DNA of 64,000 nucleotides from Budorcas taxicolor (GCF_023091745.1 NC_068912.1:76557067-76621066); one strand, 5' to 3'; positions 43,966-56,294 are shown, numbered from the stretch's first letter. Made by a program: numbers and translations. The notes: generated by a model from the sequence alone, not told the origin.

Positions 43966-44760
43966 GTATTCATTCATTTAACATTTACTAGACTTAACAT
44001 GCAGAAGGTAATGTAAGAGGTATTAGGAATGTGAAAACAAAAAGAAAGCCTTTAACCTCAATTTGTTTTCAGTTTGAAGACAGGATCCAGTCAGAGGATG
44101 GACGTAATATGATGAATATGTAGGAAAGGAGTTAGCAGGTCAAAGGATGTTTTCTATGAGACATTATATCAAGTGAAAGTGTGAAAGTGAAGTCACTCAG
44201 TCGTGTTCGACTCTTTGCGACCCCATGGACTGTAGCCCATTAGGCTCCTCCATCCATGGAATTGGGCAAGAGTACTGGAGTGGGTTGCCCTTTTCTTCTC
44301 CAGAGGATCTTCCTGACCCAGGGATTGAACCCAGGGCTCTTCTGCATTGCAGGCAGATGCTTTACCATCTGAGCTACTAGGGGGAAGATATATCAAGACA
44401 TTACTTCAAACCTGAGAGATGAGTTCAGCAAATCAATGAAAACTAAATATCTGAGAGTCTAACAGACAGAAGGCACCTAGTCATGATAAATAATGTTGTA
44501 TGGGGAGAAATATAAGTATTTTAATAGAAAAAAAATTATGGGGGGGGTTGTATAAGTTCAAGTTAAAATGCTAAGCAAGGATCAAATCATGAAGGAAGTC
44601 AAATCAGGTGCTTTGAAAAGGAGTGCATCCTTGATCTTGAAGACATTCAGTAAGAATCAAATGCTTTGAACATATGAGAGATCTGATAATATTTGTATTT
44701 CAGTATAAATCTGGATTGCAGTATGATACACAGGTTGGGAAGACTTCATTTCTAGCAATA
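43966..44760 (-). repeat. Probable L2 (antisense), split by Bov-tA
   Basis: 'attcattcatttaacattta' and 'atgtaagaggtattaggaat' resemble the reversed L2 3' end. Beyond the SINE, 'gtcaaatcaggtgctttgaa' and 'gaacatatgagagatctgat' resemble reversed upstream L2. Divergence is high. Confidence 0.45.
44174..44388 (-). mobile_element. Bov-tA SINE (antisense) with TSD
   Basis: Reversed Bov-A and tRNA-like parts ('gattgaacccagggctcttc', 'tttaccatctgagctactag'). The 9-bp direct repeat tatatcaag occurs at 44165-44173 and 44389-44397. Confidence 0.9.
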
Positions 44761-45650
44761 CTGGAGACTAGATGGTAGACAAGATATGTGTAAAACCCTT
44801 CCTGTACAAAAGAAAAAAACAACAAAACAGTGATTCTTTACATTTTAATAACCTTTCTAACAATTAACTGAATGGAAATAAAGGGAAAACATCTGAGGCC
44901 CAAAATGTCAAAAGAGCATGATTCCTAAATTTAGGTGAGATTTTTTGTCTTCATTTGCTCAGGGGGTTGGGATATCTTCCAATGCTGAGTACTCAGGAGT
45001 GTGGGTGTTAACAGGGCAGTCACTTATATCTATCAAGAACAAGAGAAAAGGTTTGGTGTCAATCACTGTGGGAATTCAGATCAGAAAACCTCAAGAAGCA
45101 AAAACCCTAGAAGAAAGATGTCACCAGGTCGTAAACTAAAAAACACAGACAGAAGAAAGTAAGAAGAATTTGGGTACAGGGGGAGAAAATCTCCCCTAAA
45201 GTTCCTAACCAGCACTCATAGAGTATCATGCTTGAACTCATACTGCCTGAAAGCCTTCTCTTTTCACAAGAGGTCAATAGTTTAGTTTTAAAGAAATCCA
45301 GGTTACTCATGCAACCAATACCAGGCAAAAGGAAATGCAAATGCCTAGTGACATAATACACAGTAAAACAAGGAATTTCCATATATTAAGTTTCATGGAA
45401 ATTATATAACAATAGATGAAAATCTCACAACACCAAGGAAATAAATCGTTAGGAATGAGAATTCTATAGAAAAAGCAAAAATCTGAAAATATTAGGATTA
45501 TCGGACACAAATGACAAAATATGTTTTAAGAACTAAAAGAGACTAAAGAATAGCAAAAGAAATAAAAGACTATCAAACATGACCCAGGCAGCTGTTAAAA
45601 TGGATAAAACAAACACCTGGAAATAAATAGTTTAATTGAAAATTAAAATA
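44761..45650. other. No clear feature; possible old LINE 5' region
   Basis: A-rich text after 45400 ('aacaccaaggaaataaatc', 'gactaaagaatagcaaaaga') loosely resembles old L1 5' regions. I cannot support it further. The frames at 44945 and 45107 show no domain. Confidence 0.3.
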
Positions 45651-46120
45651 TTGAGAAACCTATATGTAGGTCAGGAAGCAACAGTTAGAACTGGACATGG
45701 AACAACAGACTGGTTCCAAATAGGAAAAGGAGTATGTCAAGGCTGCATATTGTCACCCTGCTTATTTAACTTATATGCAGAGTACATCATGAGAAACACT
45801 GGGCTGGAAGAAGTACAAACCAGAATCAAGATTGCCAGGAGAAATATCAATAACCTCAAATATACAGATGACACCACCCTTTTATAGCAGAAAATGAAGG
45901 GGAACTAAAAAGTCTCTTGATGAAAGTTAAAGAGGAGAGTGAAAAAGTTGGCTTAAAGCTCAACATTCAGAAAACTAAGATCATGGCATCTGGTCCCATC
46001 ACTTCATGGCAAATAGATGGGAAAACAGTGGAGAAGGCAATGGCACCCCACTCCAGTACTCTTGACTGGAAAATCCCATGGACGGAGGAGCCTGGTAGGC
46101 TGCAGTCCATGGGGTCATGA
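45636..46120 (+). pseudogene. BovB RT motif B-C remnant
   Basis: The piece at 45636-45887 carries motif B GVCQGCILSPCLF (Arg to Cys) and motif C altered to KYTDDTT, where the usual YADD has Ala replaced by Thr. A small insertion after that closes the frame. A second piece from 45917 (KVGLKLNIQKTKIMASGP) runs into the SINE at 46033, so its last ~30 residues are SINE-derived. Confidence 0.88.
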
Positions 46121-46908
46121 AGAGTCAGACATGACTGAGCGACTTCACTTTCACTTTTCACTTTCATGCCTTGGAGAAGGAAATGGCAACCCACTCCAGT
46201 GTTCTTGCCTGGAGAATCCCAGGGACGGTGGAGCCTGGTGGGCTGCTATCTGTGGGGTCGCACAGAGTCGGACACAACTGAAGCGACTTAGCAGAAGCAG
46301 CAGCAGTGGAAACAGTGTCAGACTTTATTTTGGGGGCTCCAAAATCACTGCAGATGGTGATTGCAGCCATGAAATTAAAAGATGCTTACTCCTTGGAAGG
46401 AAAGTTATGACCAACCTAGATATCATATTGAAAAGCAGAGACATTACTTTGCCAACAAAGGTCCGTCTAGTCAAGGCTGTTTTTTCCAGTGGTTATGTAT
46501 GGATGTGAGAGTTGGACTGTGAAGAAAGCTGAGTGGCGAAGAATTGATGTTTTTGAACTGTAGTGCTGGAGAAGACTCTTGAGAGTCCATTGGACTGCAA
46601 GGAGATCCATCCAGTCCATGCTAAAGGAGACCAGTCCTGGGTGTTCATTAGAAGGACTGATGCTGAGGCTGAAACTCCAGTACTTTGGCCACCTCATGCG
46701 AAGAGTTGACTCATTGGAAAAGACCTGATGCTGGGAGGGATTGAGGGCAGGAGGAGAATGGGACAACAGAGGATGAGATGGCTGGATGGCATCACCAACT
46801 CGATGGACATGAGTTTGGATGAACTCCGGGAGTTGGTGAAGGACAGGGAGGTTCATGTTGTCGCAAAGAGTCGGACATGACTGAGCGACTGAACTGGACT
46901 GAACTGAA
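45651..46908 (+). mobile_element. BovB LINE, 5'-truncated, sense, carrying a BOV-A2
   Basis: Begins before RT motif B (ttgagaaacctatatgtagg) and ends ctgaactggactgaactga. A BOV-A2 dimer interrupts it at 46033-46303. The last ORF segment has further small deletions. Confidence 0.93.
46033..46303 (+). mobile_element. BOV-A2 SINE dimer nested in BovB
   Basis: Starts 'gaaggcaatggcaccccac', has the ttcactttcacttttcactt linker and ends in (cag)n. The short direct repeat cagtgga flanks it at 46026-46032 and 46304-46310. BovB text continues directly (aacagtgtcagactttattt). Confidence 0.92.
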
Positions 46909-47084
46909 ACAGGTTAACCAACTAATAGGTTAAACAACTAAAGGGAAATTCATAAAAGAATGGGCAGTAAAAAATAAAGAATTCAATATAAAATATATAC
47001 AAGATAATATATATGAAAAATACACAGGGAAAGAGTTCTAAATGAAGAGACTAGAAAGCAAGGAGAAGCCATATTAGAAAGAGG

Positions 47085-47218
47085 TGGGATGTGGGGTGGG
47101 GTGAGAGGGAGGCCCTAGAGGGAGGGGGTATAGTATATAGTTAGCTGATTCACTTTATTGTACAGCAGAAACTAACACAACATGATAAAGCACTATACTC
47201 CAATTTCTTTTTTTTTAA
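47085..47218 (+). mobile_element. L1 3' UTR tail fragment
   Basis: 'gagggagggggtatagtata' and 'tgtacagcagaaactaacac' then 'actccaatttctttttttt' match the L1 3' end also seen at 23321-23377. Confidence 0.7.
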
Positions 47219-48954
47219 GAGTTATTCACTGAGTCTTTTGACTCTGGCTACAAAGAAAAGGTTTTATCAGACCAACCTCTTGCTAAGAACTGTACTACTA
47301 GATAAATAAACAAACAAATGTTTGTGAACCAAATTTAAATTTTTTTATTTGATTAAGCCCATTTATATTTATTGATATAACTGATAAATTATAAATATTA
47401 TGTGTACTATGTTTATTTTCCATGTTTGTTTACCTTATGTGTTTTTTCTTATCTTTAATTTCATTTGGTATTTAGAAAAATTTATGTTTTGATTGTATTG
47501 ATTACTTTTGCACATTTACAATTGTTAAAATTTCCTTATAACTCTATTTTATTATTTAATCTTTACCCTTTGATTTTCAAATAATGCTTAAAAAACATAG
47601 TAATTTTGTTTATTCTATTTTGATTATTTTGCCCAACTCCTATCTTAGTGGCATTGTTTCTATTTTCTAAGAGCATATATTTATACATTATTCTTCTACC
47701 ACTCTCACCTTTATTAATCTTACATTTTAAATTTAAAAACTTCAGTTGCTAAAATTTCTCTAGTCATTTCTTGGCTGAATAAAGTTTATTCTCTAATATC
47801 TGGGCCAAGAAGATTTCAAGGATACAATATTTCTTAAGTTACTGTAAGTTTGCTCTTTAGTCACTGAGTTGTGTCTGACTCTTTTGCAACTCCATGGACT
47901 GTAGCCACCAGGCTCCTCTGTCAATGGAATTTCCCAGGCAAGAATACTGAAGTGGGTTGCCATTTCCTTCTCCAGGGTATCTTCTTGACCATGAATTGAA
48001 CCCACAGCTTCTGCATTGACAGGTGGTTCTCTGAGTCATCTGGGAAGCCTGTAGAAAATTTACAACTATTTATATATGGCCATGATATTTAAAACACAAT
48101 TTAGATGGATATAAAATCCTTGATTCACATTTTACTACTTTGAGTTTCTTGAAAATGCTGCTCCTCTGATAGTTTGATTTACATGTTGCTTTTCTAAAGG
48201 CCCTGAGAATTTATAACTCACAGTTTTACTTAATACATATCAGAGTTGGTAATTCTGAGACAATATTCCCAGCTATTTGGTGGACCCTTTAAATAAATTT
48301 AAATATCATATGTGTGTATGTATTTCTAAATTTTTTCTGTTAGAATTTTAAACATTAGTCCTTTTCAATTATTTAGTTATTCATCTTCAGGAATTCCAGT
48401 CATTATGACATCATATTTTTCTTCACAATGTTAATTTAAATTCTTTATCTCTGACTCTTTTTACTTTTCTATTGTTGTTTTCTGTATTTAGAGGATCTTA
48501 GTTTTTATTCAAATCTATTCCTTCTGGGCCTCTTATAATTTAGTCTTCATTTTTTATATGATTTTGTAATTTCTTATTTTTTTCAGAATTCAATCCACTC
48601 AATTTATTTCTCTTTATTGTTTTATGTTCATTGTTCTACTAAATTCTAAAATATCTGATACAAGCTGTTTCTTCATGTGCATGTTTGATGATACCTGCTT
48701 CAGTATGAAGTAATTATGCATTACTGTTATCTTCTGCCTCCTGGTTAATTAGGCGTGGGGAGTGGGACTTTCTTTATCTGAAAAATTTGGCATCCATATG
48801 TTATGCATTTTTTCTTTCAGTGCCTTTTCATATTTGTTACTACCTGTACTTTTACATTTCTGTGAACAGGCTGACAGTTTCCAGTGGTTCAAAAGATTGC
48901 TAGCTCAAGAGCACTTTTCTGTCAGTGTTAGAACATAGTTTTTTTAATGTTGCT
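47219..48954 (-). repeat. AT-rich region, possibly ancient antisense L1
   Basis: Long T-rich text such as 'cccatttatatttattgata' and 'cttatgtgttttttcttatc' resembles the reversed 5' part of old L1s, but I cannot fix boundaries. No gene seen. A Bov-tA sits inside it. Confidence 0.35.
47848..48050 (-). mobile_element. Bov-tA SINE (antisense)
   Basis: 'ctctttagtcactgagttgt', 'atggaatttcccaggcaaga', 'ttgccatttccttctccagg' and 'gtcatctgggaagcct' follow the reversed Bov-tA consensus. Confidence 0.88.
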
Positions 48955-50068
48955 GTTGTTTAGTCGTCAAGTTGTGTCCAACTCTTCATGACACCATGAA
49001 TTGCAGCAGAGCAGGCTTCCTTGTTCCTCACCATCTCCTGGAGTTTGCCAAAGTTCATGCCCATTTCATTCATGATGCCATCCAACCATCCCATCCTCTG
49101 TCGCCCTCTTATCCTTCTGTCTTCAATTTTTTCCAGCATCAGGGTTTTTTCCAATGAGTCAGTTCTTCCCATCAGGTGGCCAAAGTATTGGAGCTTCAGT
49201 TTCAGCATCAGTCCTTCCAATGAATATTGAGGACTGATTTCCTTTAGGATTGACTGGTTTGATCTCCTTGCTGTCCAAGGGACTCTCAGCAGTCTTCTAT
49301 AGAACCACAATTTGAAAGCATTCATTCTTCAGCACTCTGCCTTCTTTATGATCCAACTCTCACATCCACACATGACTACTGGAAAGACCATAGCCTTGAT
49401 TATATGGACATTTGTCGGCAAAGTGATGTCTTTGCTTTTTAATACACTGTCTAGGTTTATCATGGCTTTCCTGCCAAGAAGCAATTGTCTTCTAATTTTA
49501 AGCCTGCAGTCACCATCCACAGTGATTTTAGAGCTCAAGAAGAGGAAATCTGTCACTGCTACCACCTTTTCTTCTTCCAGAAGTGATGGGACCAGATGCA
49601 TGATCTTATCTTTTTTAAATATTTAGTTTTAAGCTGGCTTTTTCACTCTCCTCCTTCACCCTCATCAAGAGGCTTTTTAGTTCCTCCACTATCTGCCATT
49701 AGAGTGATATCATCTGCATATCTGAGGTTGTTGATATTTCTCCTGGCAACCTTGATTCTAGCTTGTAACTCATCCAGCCTGGAATTTTTCATAATGTGCA
49801 CTATGTATAAGTTAAATAAGCAGAGTGACAAAAAAAAAAAAAAAAAAAAAAAAAACCAGCCTTATCATACTCCTTTCTCAATCTTGAATGAGTCAGTTGT
49901 TCCATATAGGGTTCTAACTGTTGCTTCTTGACCAGCATACAGATTTCTCAGGTGACAGGTAAGATGGTCTGGTATTCCCATCTGTTTAAGAGTTTTCCAC
50001 AGTTTGTTATGATCCACACAGGCAAAGCCTTTAGCATAGTCAATGAAAGAGAGGTATGTTTTTCTGGA
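48955..50068 (-). mobile_element. BovB LINE, 5'-truncated (antisense), old copy with A-run
   Basis: A diverged inverted BovB reaching back to RT motif A. Just after motif B, an A26-27 run at about 49830-49856 replaces the few bases seen in other copies. The variable codon is GGG. Minus-strand pieces include 48960-49325 (C-terminus), 49329-49601 and 49643-49831 (motif C as YADD). Confidence 0.9.
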
Positions 50069-50605
50069 TAAATGTTTTATTAAAAAGCTCTTTTTTGAGG
50101 TGTGGTAATAAAGTGTGATATCCTTTGATTATTTTAATTTTGCTCCATCTTATAAGATCATACATTCCCCCCTCTTGCTCTTTTTCTCTTCACCATGCAT
50201 GCAGTTTCCAAAATGTGCTTATTCCATTCTTTTTGCTCTCCTCTTCACAAATGCTCCCTTTCCAACTGCCTCCTTATATAGCCCTCCCTCACCTTTAAGA
50301 AAATATCTTTCTTACACTCAGTGTTGAACATTACCAGGACTCTTTCTTCAGTATTTCCTTATATAGATTGACTTTCAATTTCTACTGTTGATTTTAATTC
50401 AGTTCTAGGCACTTCATTTCCCTCTCCTTTCTTTCACAATTTTTCTGGACCCATTTTCCTTTCTGCACGGGTGGAGAGCCAAGAAATAGCTGCACTGAAA
50501 ATTATGCTTATTTTTTTTTTACTTGTGGGTATTTTGAAGTATGCAATTTCTTTGACATAATTATACTAAAGGTATGGGATTTGTGAGGTTGTATTTGTTC
50601 TCCTT
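50069..50605. other. No clear feature (possibly L2-like text)
   Basis: 'tctcctcttcacaaatgctc' and 'gccctccctcacctttaag' loosely resemble the sense L2 3' half. Support is too weak to call. Confidence 0.3.
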
Positions 50606-50819
50606 CAGGAGTCAGTAATGATCTCCCAGGACAAATCTGGTACAGCACGTGTTTTTGAAATAAAGTCATGCTTCTTATATTTATGCATTTTTATGACTGC
50701 TTTCACACTACAACAGCAGAATAGGTTAGTTACAACTGAGATTAGGTGGCTTTCAAAGCCTAAAATATTTTCTATCTGTCCCTATACAAAATAAATTTGC
50801 GGACCCCTGTTTTACTTGA
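50606..50819. mobile_element. hAT-type MITE, nearly complete, with TIRs
   Basis: The left end caggagtcagtaatgatc and right end aatttgcggacccctg are imperfect inverted repeats. The interior includes 'gtgtttttgaaataaagtc' and 'caaagcctaaaatattttct', typical of a common mammalian hAT-Charlie-group element. The flanking octamers ttctcctt and ttttactt agree at 6 of 8, fitting an old 8-bp target duplication. Non-coding. Confidence 0.75.
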
Positions 50820-50898
50820 TTTTCATAGTTTTTGGAGGATATGTTAAAAGATTCAAATTAAAGTGCATGCCATTAACTTGATTATTCAGAGATCCTCT

Positions 50899-51238
50899 TC
50901 AGTTCAGTTCCGTCGCTCAGTCGTGTCTGACTCTTTGCGACCCCATGAATCACAGCACGCCAGGCCTCCCTGTCCATCACCAACTCCCGGAGTTCACTCA
51001 GACTCACGTCCATCAAGTCAGTGATGCCATCCAGCCATCTCATCCTCTGTCGTCCCATTCTCCTCCTGACCCCAATCCCTCCCAGCATCAGAGTCTTTTT
51101 TAATGAGTCAACTCTTCGCATGAGGTGGCCAAAGTAATGGAGTTTCAGCTTTAGCATCAGTCCTTCCAATGAACACCCAGGACTGATCTCCTTCAGAATG
51201 GACTGGTTGGATCTCCTTGCAGTCCAAGGGACTCTCAA
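50899..51238 (-). pseudogene. BovB ORF C-terminal end
   Basis: The minus-strand frame 50882-51238 keeps PWTARRSNQSILKEI, FGHLMRRVD (CGA intact) and GRQRMRWLDGITD, and reads to the BovB terminus. It joins the RT core of the same copy after the stop at 51278. Confidence 0.9.
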
Positions 51239-51277
51239 GAGTCTTCTCCAACACCACAGTTCAAAAGCATCAATTCT

Positions 51278-51955
51278 TCAGCGCTCAGCCTTCTTCACAG
51301 TCCAACTCTCACATCCATACATGACCACAGGAAAAACCATAGCCTTGACTAGATGGACCTTAGTGAGCAAAGTAATGTCTCCAGTTTTGAATATGCTATC
51401 TAGGTTGGTCATAACTTTTCTTCCAAAGAGTAAGCATCTTTTAATTTCATGGCTGCAGTCACCATCTGCAGTGATTTTGGAGCCCCAAAAAATAAAGTCT
51501 GACACTGTTTCCACTGTTTCTCCATTTATTTGCCATGAAGTGATGGGACCAGGTGCCATGATCTTCGTTTTCTGAATGTTGAGCTTTAAGCCAACTTTTT
51601 CACTCTCTCCTTTCACTTTCATCAAGAGGCTTTTTAGTTCCTCTTCACTTTCTGCCATAAGGGTAGTGTCATCTGCATCTCTGAGGTTATTAATATTTCT
51701 CCCAGCAATCTTGATTCCAGCTTGTGTTTCTTCCAGCCCAGCATTTCTCATGATGTACTCTGCATAGAAGTTAAATAAGCAGGGTGACAATATACAGCCT
51801 TGACATACTCCTTTTCCTATTTGGAACCAGTCTATTGTTCCATGTCCAGTTCTAACTGTTGCTTCCTGATCTGCATATAGGTTTCTCAAGATGCAGGTCA
51901 GGTGGTCTGGTATTCCCATCTCTTTCAGAATTTTCCACAGTTTCTTGTGATCCAC
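51278..51955 (-). pseudogene. BovB RT core (motif B to C-terminus)
   Basis: A 225-codon frame: MDHKKLWKILKEMGIPDHL, motif B GVCQGCILSPCLF (Arg to Cys), motif C written DADD (RDADDTTL) where Tyr is replaced by Asp, then VVMYGCESWTVKKAER to a stop at 51278. A Y-to-D change at the catalytic box would be expected to abolish polymerisation. Confidence 0.92.
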
Positions 51956-52620
51956 ACAGTCAAAGGCTTTGGCATAGAGCAGAAATAGATGTTTTTCTGG
52001 AACTCACTTGCTTTTTCCATGATCCAGTGGATGTTGGCAATTTGATCTCTGGTTCCTCTGCCTTTTCTAAAACCAGCTTGAACATCTGGAAGTTCACAGT
52101 TCAAGTATTGCTGAAGCCTGGCTTGGAGAATTTTGAGCATTGCTTTACTAGCATGTGAGATGAGTGCAATTGTGCAGTAGTTTGAGCATTCTTTGGCATT
52201 GCTTTTCTTCGGGATTAGAATGAAAACTGACCTTTTCCAGTCCTGTGGCCACTGCTGAGCTTTCCAAATTTGCTGGCATATTGAGTGCAGCACTTTCACA
52301 GCAGCATCTTTCAGGATTTGAAAGAGCTCAAATGGAATTCCATCACCTCCACTAGCTTTATTTGTAGTGATGCTTTCTAAGGCCCATTTGACTTCACATG
52401 CCAGGATGTCTGGCTCTAGGTGAGTGATCACACCATCGTGATTATCTTGGTTGTGAAAATCTTTTTTGTACAGTTCTTCTGGGTGTTCTTGCCACCTCTT
52501 CTTAATATCTTCTGCTTCTGTTAGCTCCATACCATTTCTGTCCTTTATTGAGCCCACCTTTGCATGAAATGTTCCCTTGGTGTCTCTAATTTTCTTGAAG
52601 AGATCTCTAGTCTTTCCCAT
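51925..52620 (-). pseudogene. BovB linker and RT N-terminal part
   Basis: A 231-codon frame: MGKTRDLFKKIRDTKGTF, NKASGGDGIPFELFQILKD, WKRSVFILIPKK, DVQAGFRKGRGTRDQIAN. A small deletion at about 51976 destroys motif A: instead of a FIDYAKAFD-type segment the frame reads YFCSMPKPLTVW and the catalytic Asp is lost. The motif A text is split between this frame and the next one. Confidence 0.92.
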
Positions 52621-52844
52621 TCTGTTGTTTTCCTCTATTTCTTTGCATTGATCTCTGAAGAAGGCTTTCTTATCTCTTCTTGCTTTTCTTTGGATCTCTG
52701 CATTCAGATGCTTGTATCCTTCCTTTTCTCCCCCTAGAGAACTGAATATTAAGATAAGAATTTCCTTAAAATGTTAACCTTAAGAGCCTTAAAATGGAAA
52801 TTTAAAAATATCACATACTGTCTTATTTCTTCTGGCAGTAGGAG

Positions 52845-53098
52845 AATAATAAGTAATATTTCTAAATGCCTACTGTGAGACAGGCATTTTGAACTTTGCA
52901 TATATTTCAATATTCCATACCAAAACTCAGGGAATTATTCATTATCACTTCCCCTGCCACAAATGAGGGTGCTGGTGCTCAGAAAGATTGTTTACTTTGT
53001 TCAAGGTCTTTTTATTGATAAATAGAAGAATTTGTATTCCAATTCAGGCTTCTCTGGTTCTAGATCCTGTATTCTACTAGACCTCTTTTGCTAATTTA
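52845..53098 (-). repeat. MIR SINE, antisense
   Basis: 'ctactgtgagacaggcattt', 'gctcagaaagattg' and 'gttctagatcctgtattcta' fit reversed MIR or a related old SINE. Confidence 0.55.
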
Positions 53099-53829
53099 TG
53101 AATGTGAATTAGGCAAACTATGCAGCTAGTTCAGGTTAAGTCTCAAGAATTAGATGCCATTTCATGAACATTCACTTTTCTGTTTAGCTCCTATCCCTGA
53201 TTAATTTGAACCCTTTAATTCTGTATCATACACTCCCAGCCCATTTCCTTATTCCTGGGCCTAACTTTCATGAAACATAGCTGCCTATATGAAGGACCAG
53301 CATGCCAAACATTCTCATGATACACAGTCAACTGTGTCAGGAAAATTGCCCCTTGGTGACCTACCCATCTTTCCTAGCAAAGAACTATCAAATTTACCTT
53401 CCATTTTGGTCTAAGTGTAAGACCCTGAAAGCCAGAATGATTATATATTTGAAGTCTTCTTTATCTATCTCATGTTGCCAAGCCTTACAAATTACTAAAA
53501 CTAAGAACAGAATGCAACAAACATATACACACAGAGACACTATGCACAGACTTGCCAGAGCAAAATATGCATGGCTCAGAAGCTCCTGAAATTGACACTA
53601 GATTGATACATTATTACACTAAAGTACCCTGAAGCAAAATGGGCACTCAGGGTGTCCTGAGGAGCCATCTGGTGTTGATATGTGCTCCTCATTTCAAAAT
53701 AATCAGTTCTTCTATCCCTCACCACATGTTAAGGTTGTGTTTCACCAGGTTTTGCCCCTTATTACAACCAAAATACTACTGAGTCCATTCTTACTGCACA
53801 AAACAATTTCATATGGGAAGGAACTGGTA
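53099..53829. other. No recognisable feature
   Basis: About 730 bp with no gene or nameable repeat. A 95-codon frame (53302-53589) has no recognised domain. Confidence 0.35.
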
Positions 53830-54205
53830 CAGTTCAGTTAGTCACTCAGTCATGTCTGACTCTTTGTAACCCCATAGACTGCAGCACGCCAGGCCTCCCT
53901 GTCCATGACTAACTCCTGGGGTTTACTCAAACTCATGTCACTCGAGTTGGTGATGCCATCAAACAATTTCATCCTTTGTCATACCCTTTTCCTACCGCCT
54001 TCAATCTTTCCCACATCATGGTCTTTTGCAATGAGACAATTCTTCACATCAGGTGGCCAAAGTACTGGCATTTCAGCAATAGTATCAGTCCTTCCAATGA
54101 ATATTCAGGACTGATTTCCTTAGGGATTAACTAATTGGATATCCTGGCAGTGCAAGAGACTCTCAAGTGTCTCCTCCAACACCATAGTTCAAAAGCATCA
54201 GCTCT

Positions 54206-55486
54206 TCAGCCCTCAGCTTTCCTTATACTCCAACTCTCACATCCATACATGACTACTGGAAAAACCATAGATTTGACTAGACAGAACTTTGTTGGCAAAG
54301 TAATGCCTCTGATTTTTAATATGCTGTCTAGATTGGTCATAGCTTTTCTTCCAAGGAGCAAGCTTCTTTTAATTTCATGGCTGCAGTCACCATCTGCAGT
54401 GATTCTGGAGCCCAAAAAAATAAAGTCTGTCACTGTTTCCACTGATTCCCTATCTATTTCCCAAAAAGTGATGGGACCGGATGCCATGATATTCATTTTC
54501 TGAACGTTCAGTTTTAAGCCAACTTTTGCACACTCTTCTTTCAATTTCATAAAGAGCCTATTTAGTTCTTCTTTACTTTCTGCCATAAGGTTATCTGTAT
54601 ATCTGAGCTTATTGATATTTCTTCCGGCAATCTTGATTCCAGCTTGTGCTTACTCCATCCTGGCATTTTGTGTGATGTACTCTGCCTAGAAGTTAAATAA
54701 GCAGGGTGACACATACAGCCTTGACGTACTCCTTTCCTGATTTGGAACCAGTCCATTTTTCCATGTCCAGTTCTAACTTTTGCTTCTTTACCTGCATACA
54801 GATTTCTCAGGAGGCACTAAGGTGGTTGGGCATTCCCAGCTCTTGAAGAATTTTCCATGGTTTATTGTGATCCACACAGTCAAAGCCTTTGGCATACTCA
54901 ATAAAGCAGAAATAGATGTATTTCTGGAACTCTCTCTTTTTCGATGATCCTACAGATGCTGGCAATTTGATCTGTGGTTCCTCTGCCTTTGCTAAATCCA
55001 GCCTGAAATTCTGGAAGTTCACAGTTCATGTAATATTGAAGTCTGGATTGGAGAATTTTGAGCATTACTTTGCTAGCATGTGAAATGTGTGCAATTGTGG
55101 GGTATTTGAACATTCTTTGGCATTCCCTTTCTTTGGGATTAGAATGAAAATTCACATTTTCCACTGTTTCCATTGTGGCCACCGTTGAGTTTGCCAAATT
55201 TGCTGGCATATTGAGCGCAGCACTGTCACAGCGTCATCTTTTAGGATTTGAAATAGCTCAACTGGAATTCCAACACCTCCACTAGCTTTGTTCACTTGAT
55301 GCCTCCTAAGGCCCACTTGACTTCATACTCCAGGATGTCTGGCTCTAGGTTAGTGATATGGGTCACTGTGGTTATCTGGGTCATGAAGATGTTTTTGTCT
55401 AGTTCTTCTGTGTATTCTTGCCACCTCTTCTTAAGATCTTCTGCTTCTGTTAGCTCCATACCATTTCTGTCCTTTATTGTGCCCAT
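54206..55486 (-). pseudogene. BovB RT remnants of the near full-length antisense copy
   Basis: Several minus-strand pieces: 55292-55486 (linker, GTIKDRNGMELTEAEDLKKR), 54898-55209 and 54807-55022 (RT, motif A FIEYAKGFDCVDHNK), 54562-54756 (motif B GVRQGCMCHPAY) and 54206-54586 (after motif C). The YADD triplet region is damaged by a short deletion near 54595. Many stops between the pieces indicate an old insertion. Confidence 0.85.
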
Positions 55487-55875
55487 CTTTGCATGAAATG
55501 TTCCCTTGGTATCTCTAATTTTCTTGAAAGAAGAAATCTCTTGTCTTTCTCATTGTATCATTTTCCTCTATTTCTTTGCATTGATCACTGAGGCAGCCTT
55601 TCTTATCTCTCCTTGCTATTTTTTGGAACTCTGCATTCAGACGGGTATATCTTTCCTTTTCTCCTTTGCCTTTAGCTTCTCTTCTTTTCTCAGCTATTTG
55701 CAAGGCCTACTCAGACAACCATTTTGCCTTTTTTGCATTTCTTTTTTCTTGGGGATGGTCTTGATCACTGCCTCTTGTACAGTGTCATGATCCTCCATCC
55801 ATAGTTCTTCAGGCACTTTGTCTATCAGATCTAATCCCTGGAATCTATTTGTAACTTTCACTGAATAATCTATGG

Positions 55876-56294
55876 ATATATGGATGTGAGAGTTAGAGTA
55901 TAAAAAGTGTTGAGCACCGAAGAATTGATGCTTTTGAACTGTGGTGTTAGAGAAGATTCTTGAGAGTCCCTTGGACTGTGAGGAGATCCAACAAGTCCAT
56001 CCTAAAGGACATCAGCCCTGAATATTCACTGGAAGGACTGATGATGAAGCTGAAACTCCAATACTTTAGCCACCTGATGCAAAGAACTGAGTCATTCGAA
56101 AATAACCCAGTACTTGGAAAGACTGAAGGTGGGAGGAGAAGGGGATGACAGAGGATGAGATGGTTGGATGGCATCACTGACTTAATGGACTTGAGTTTGA
56201 GTAAACTCCAGGAGTTGGTGATGGACAGGGAGGCCTGGCATGCTGCAGTCCATGGGTTCACAAAGAGTTGGACACGACTGAGAGAATGAACTGA
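55876..56294 (+). mobile_element. BovB LINE 3' fragment (sense) nested in antisense BovB
   Basis: Starts in the GCESW region (atatggatgtgagagttag) and ends gaatgaactga. The host BovB text reads on across it, and an imperfect repeat flanks it: actgaataatctatgg (55860-55875) and actgtataatcctatgg (56295-56311). The frame 55960-56148 is its C-terminal coding remnant. Confidence 0.92.

Larger units (their letters stand above)
50899..52730 (-). mobile_element. BovB LINE, 5'-truncated (antisense), young
   Basis: An inverted 1.83-kb BovB from its 3' end to the linker region before the RT (cattcagatgcttgtatcc). It has few lesions in the RT compared with neighbouring copies. Confidence 0.95.

Noticed and set aside
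45107..45510. Overlapping minus-strand frames with Cys/Phe-rich products
   Set aside because: Two frames overlap each other, there is no recognised domain and the composition fits antisense reading of A-rich repeat DNA.
53302..53589. 95-codon frame in non-repeat DNA
   Set aside because: No acceptor/donor pair as good as at 2941-3159 and no recognised motif, so not called.
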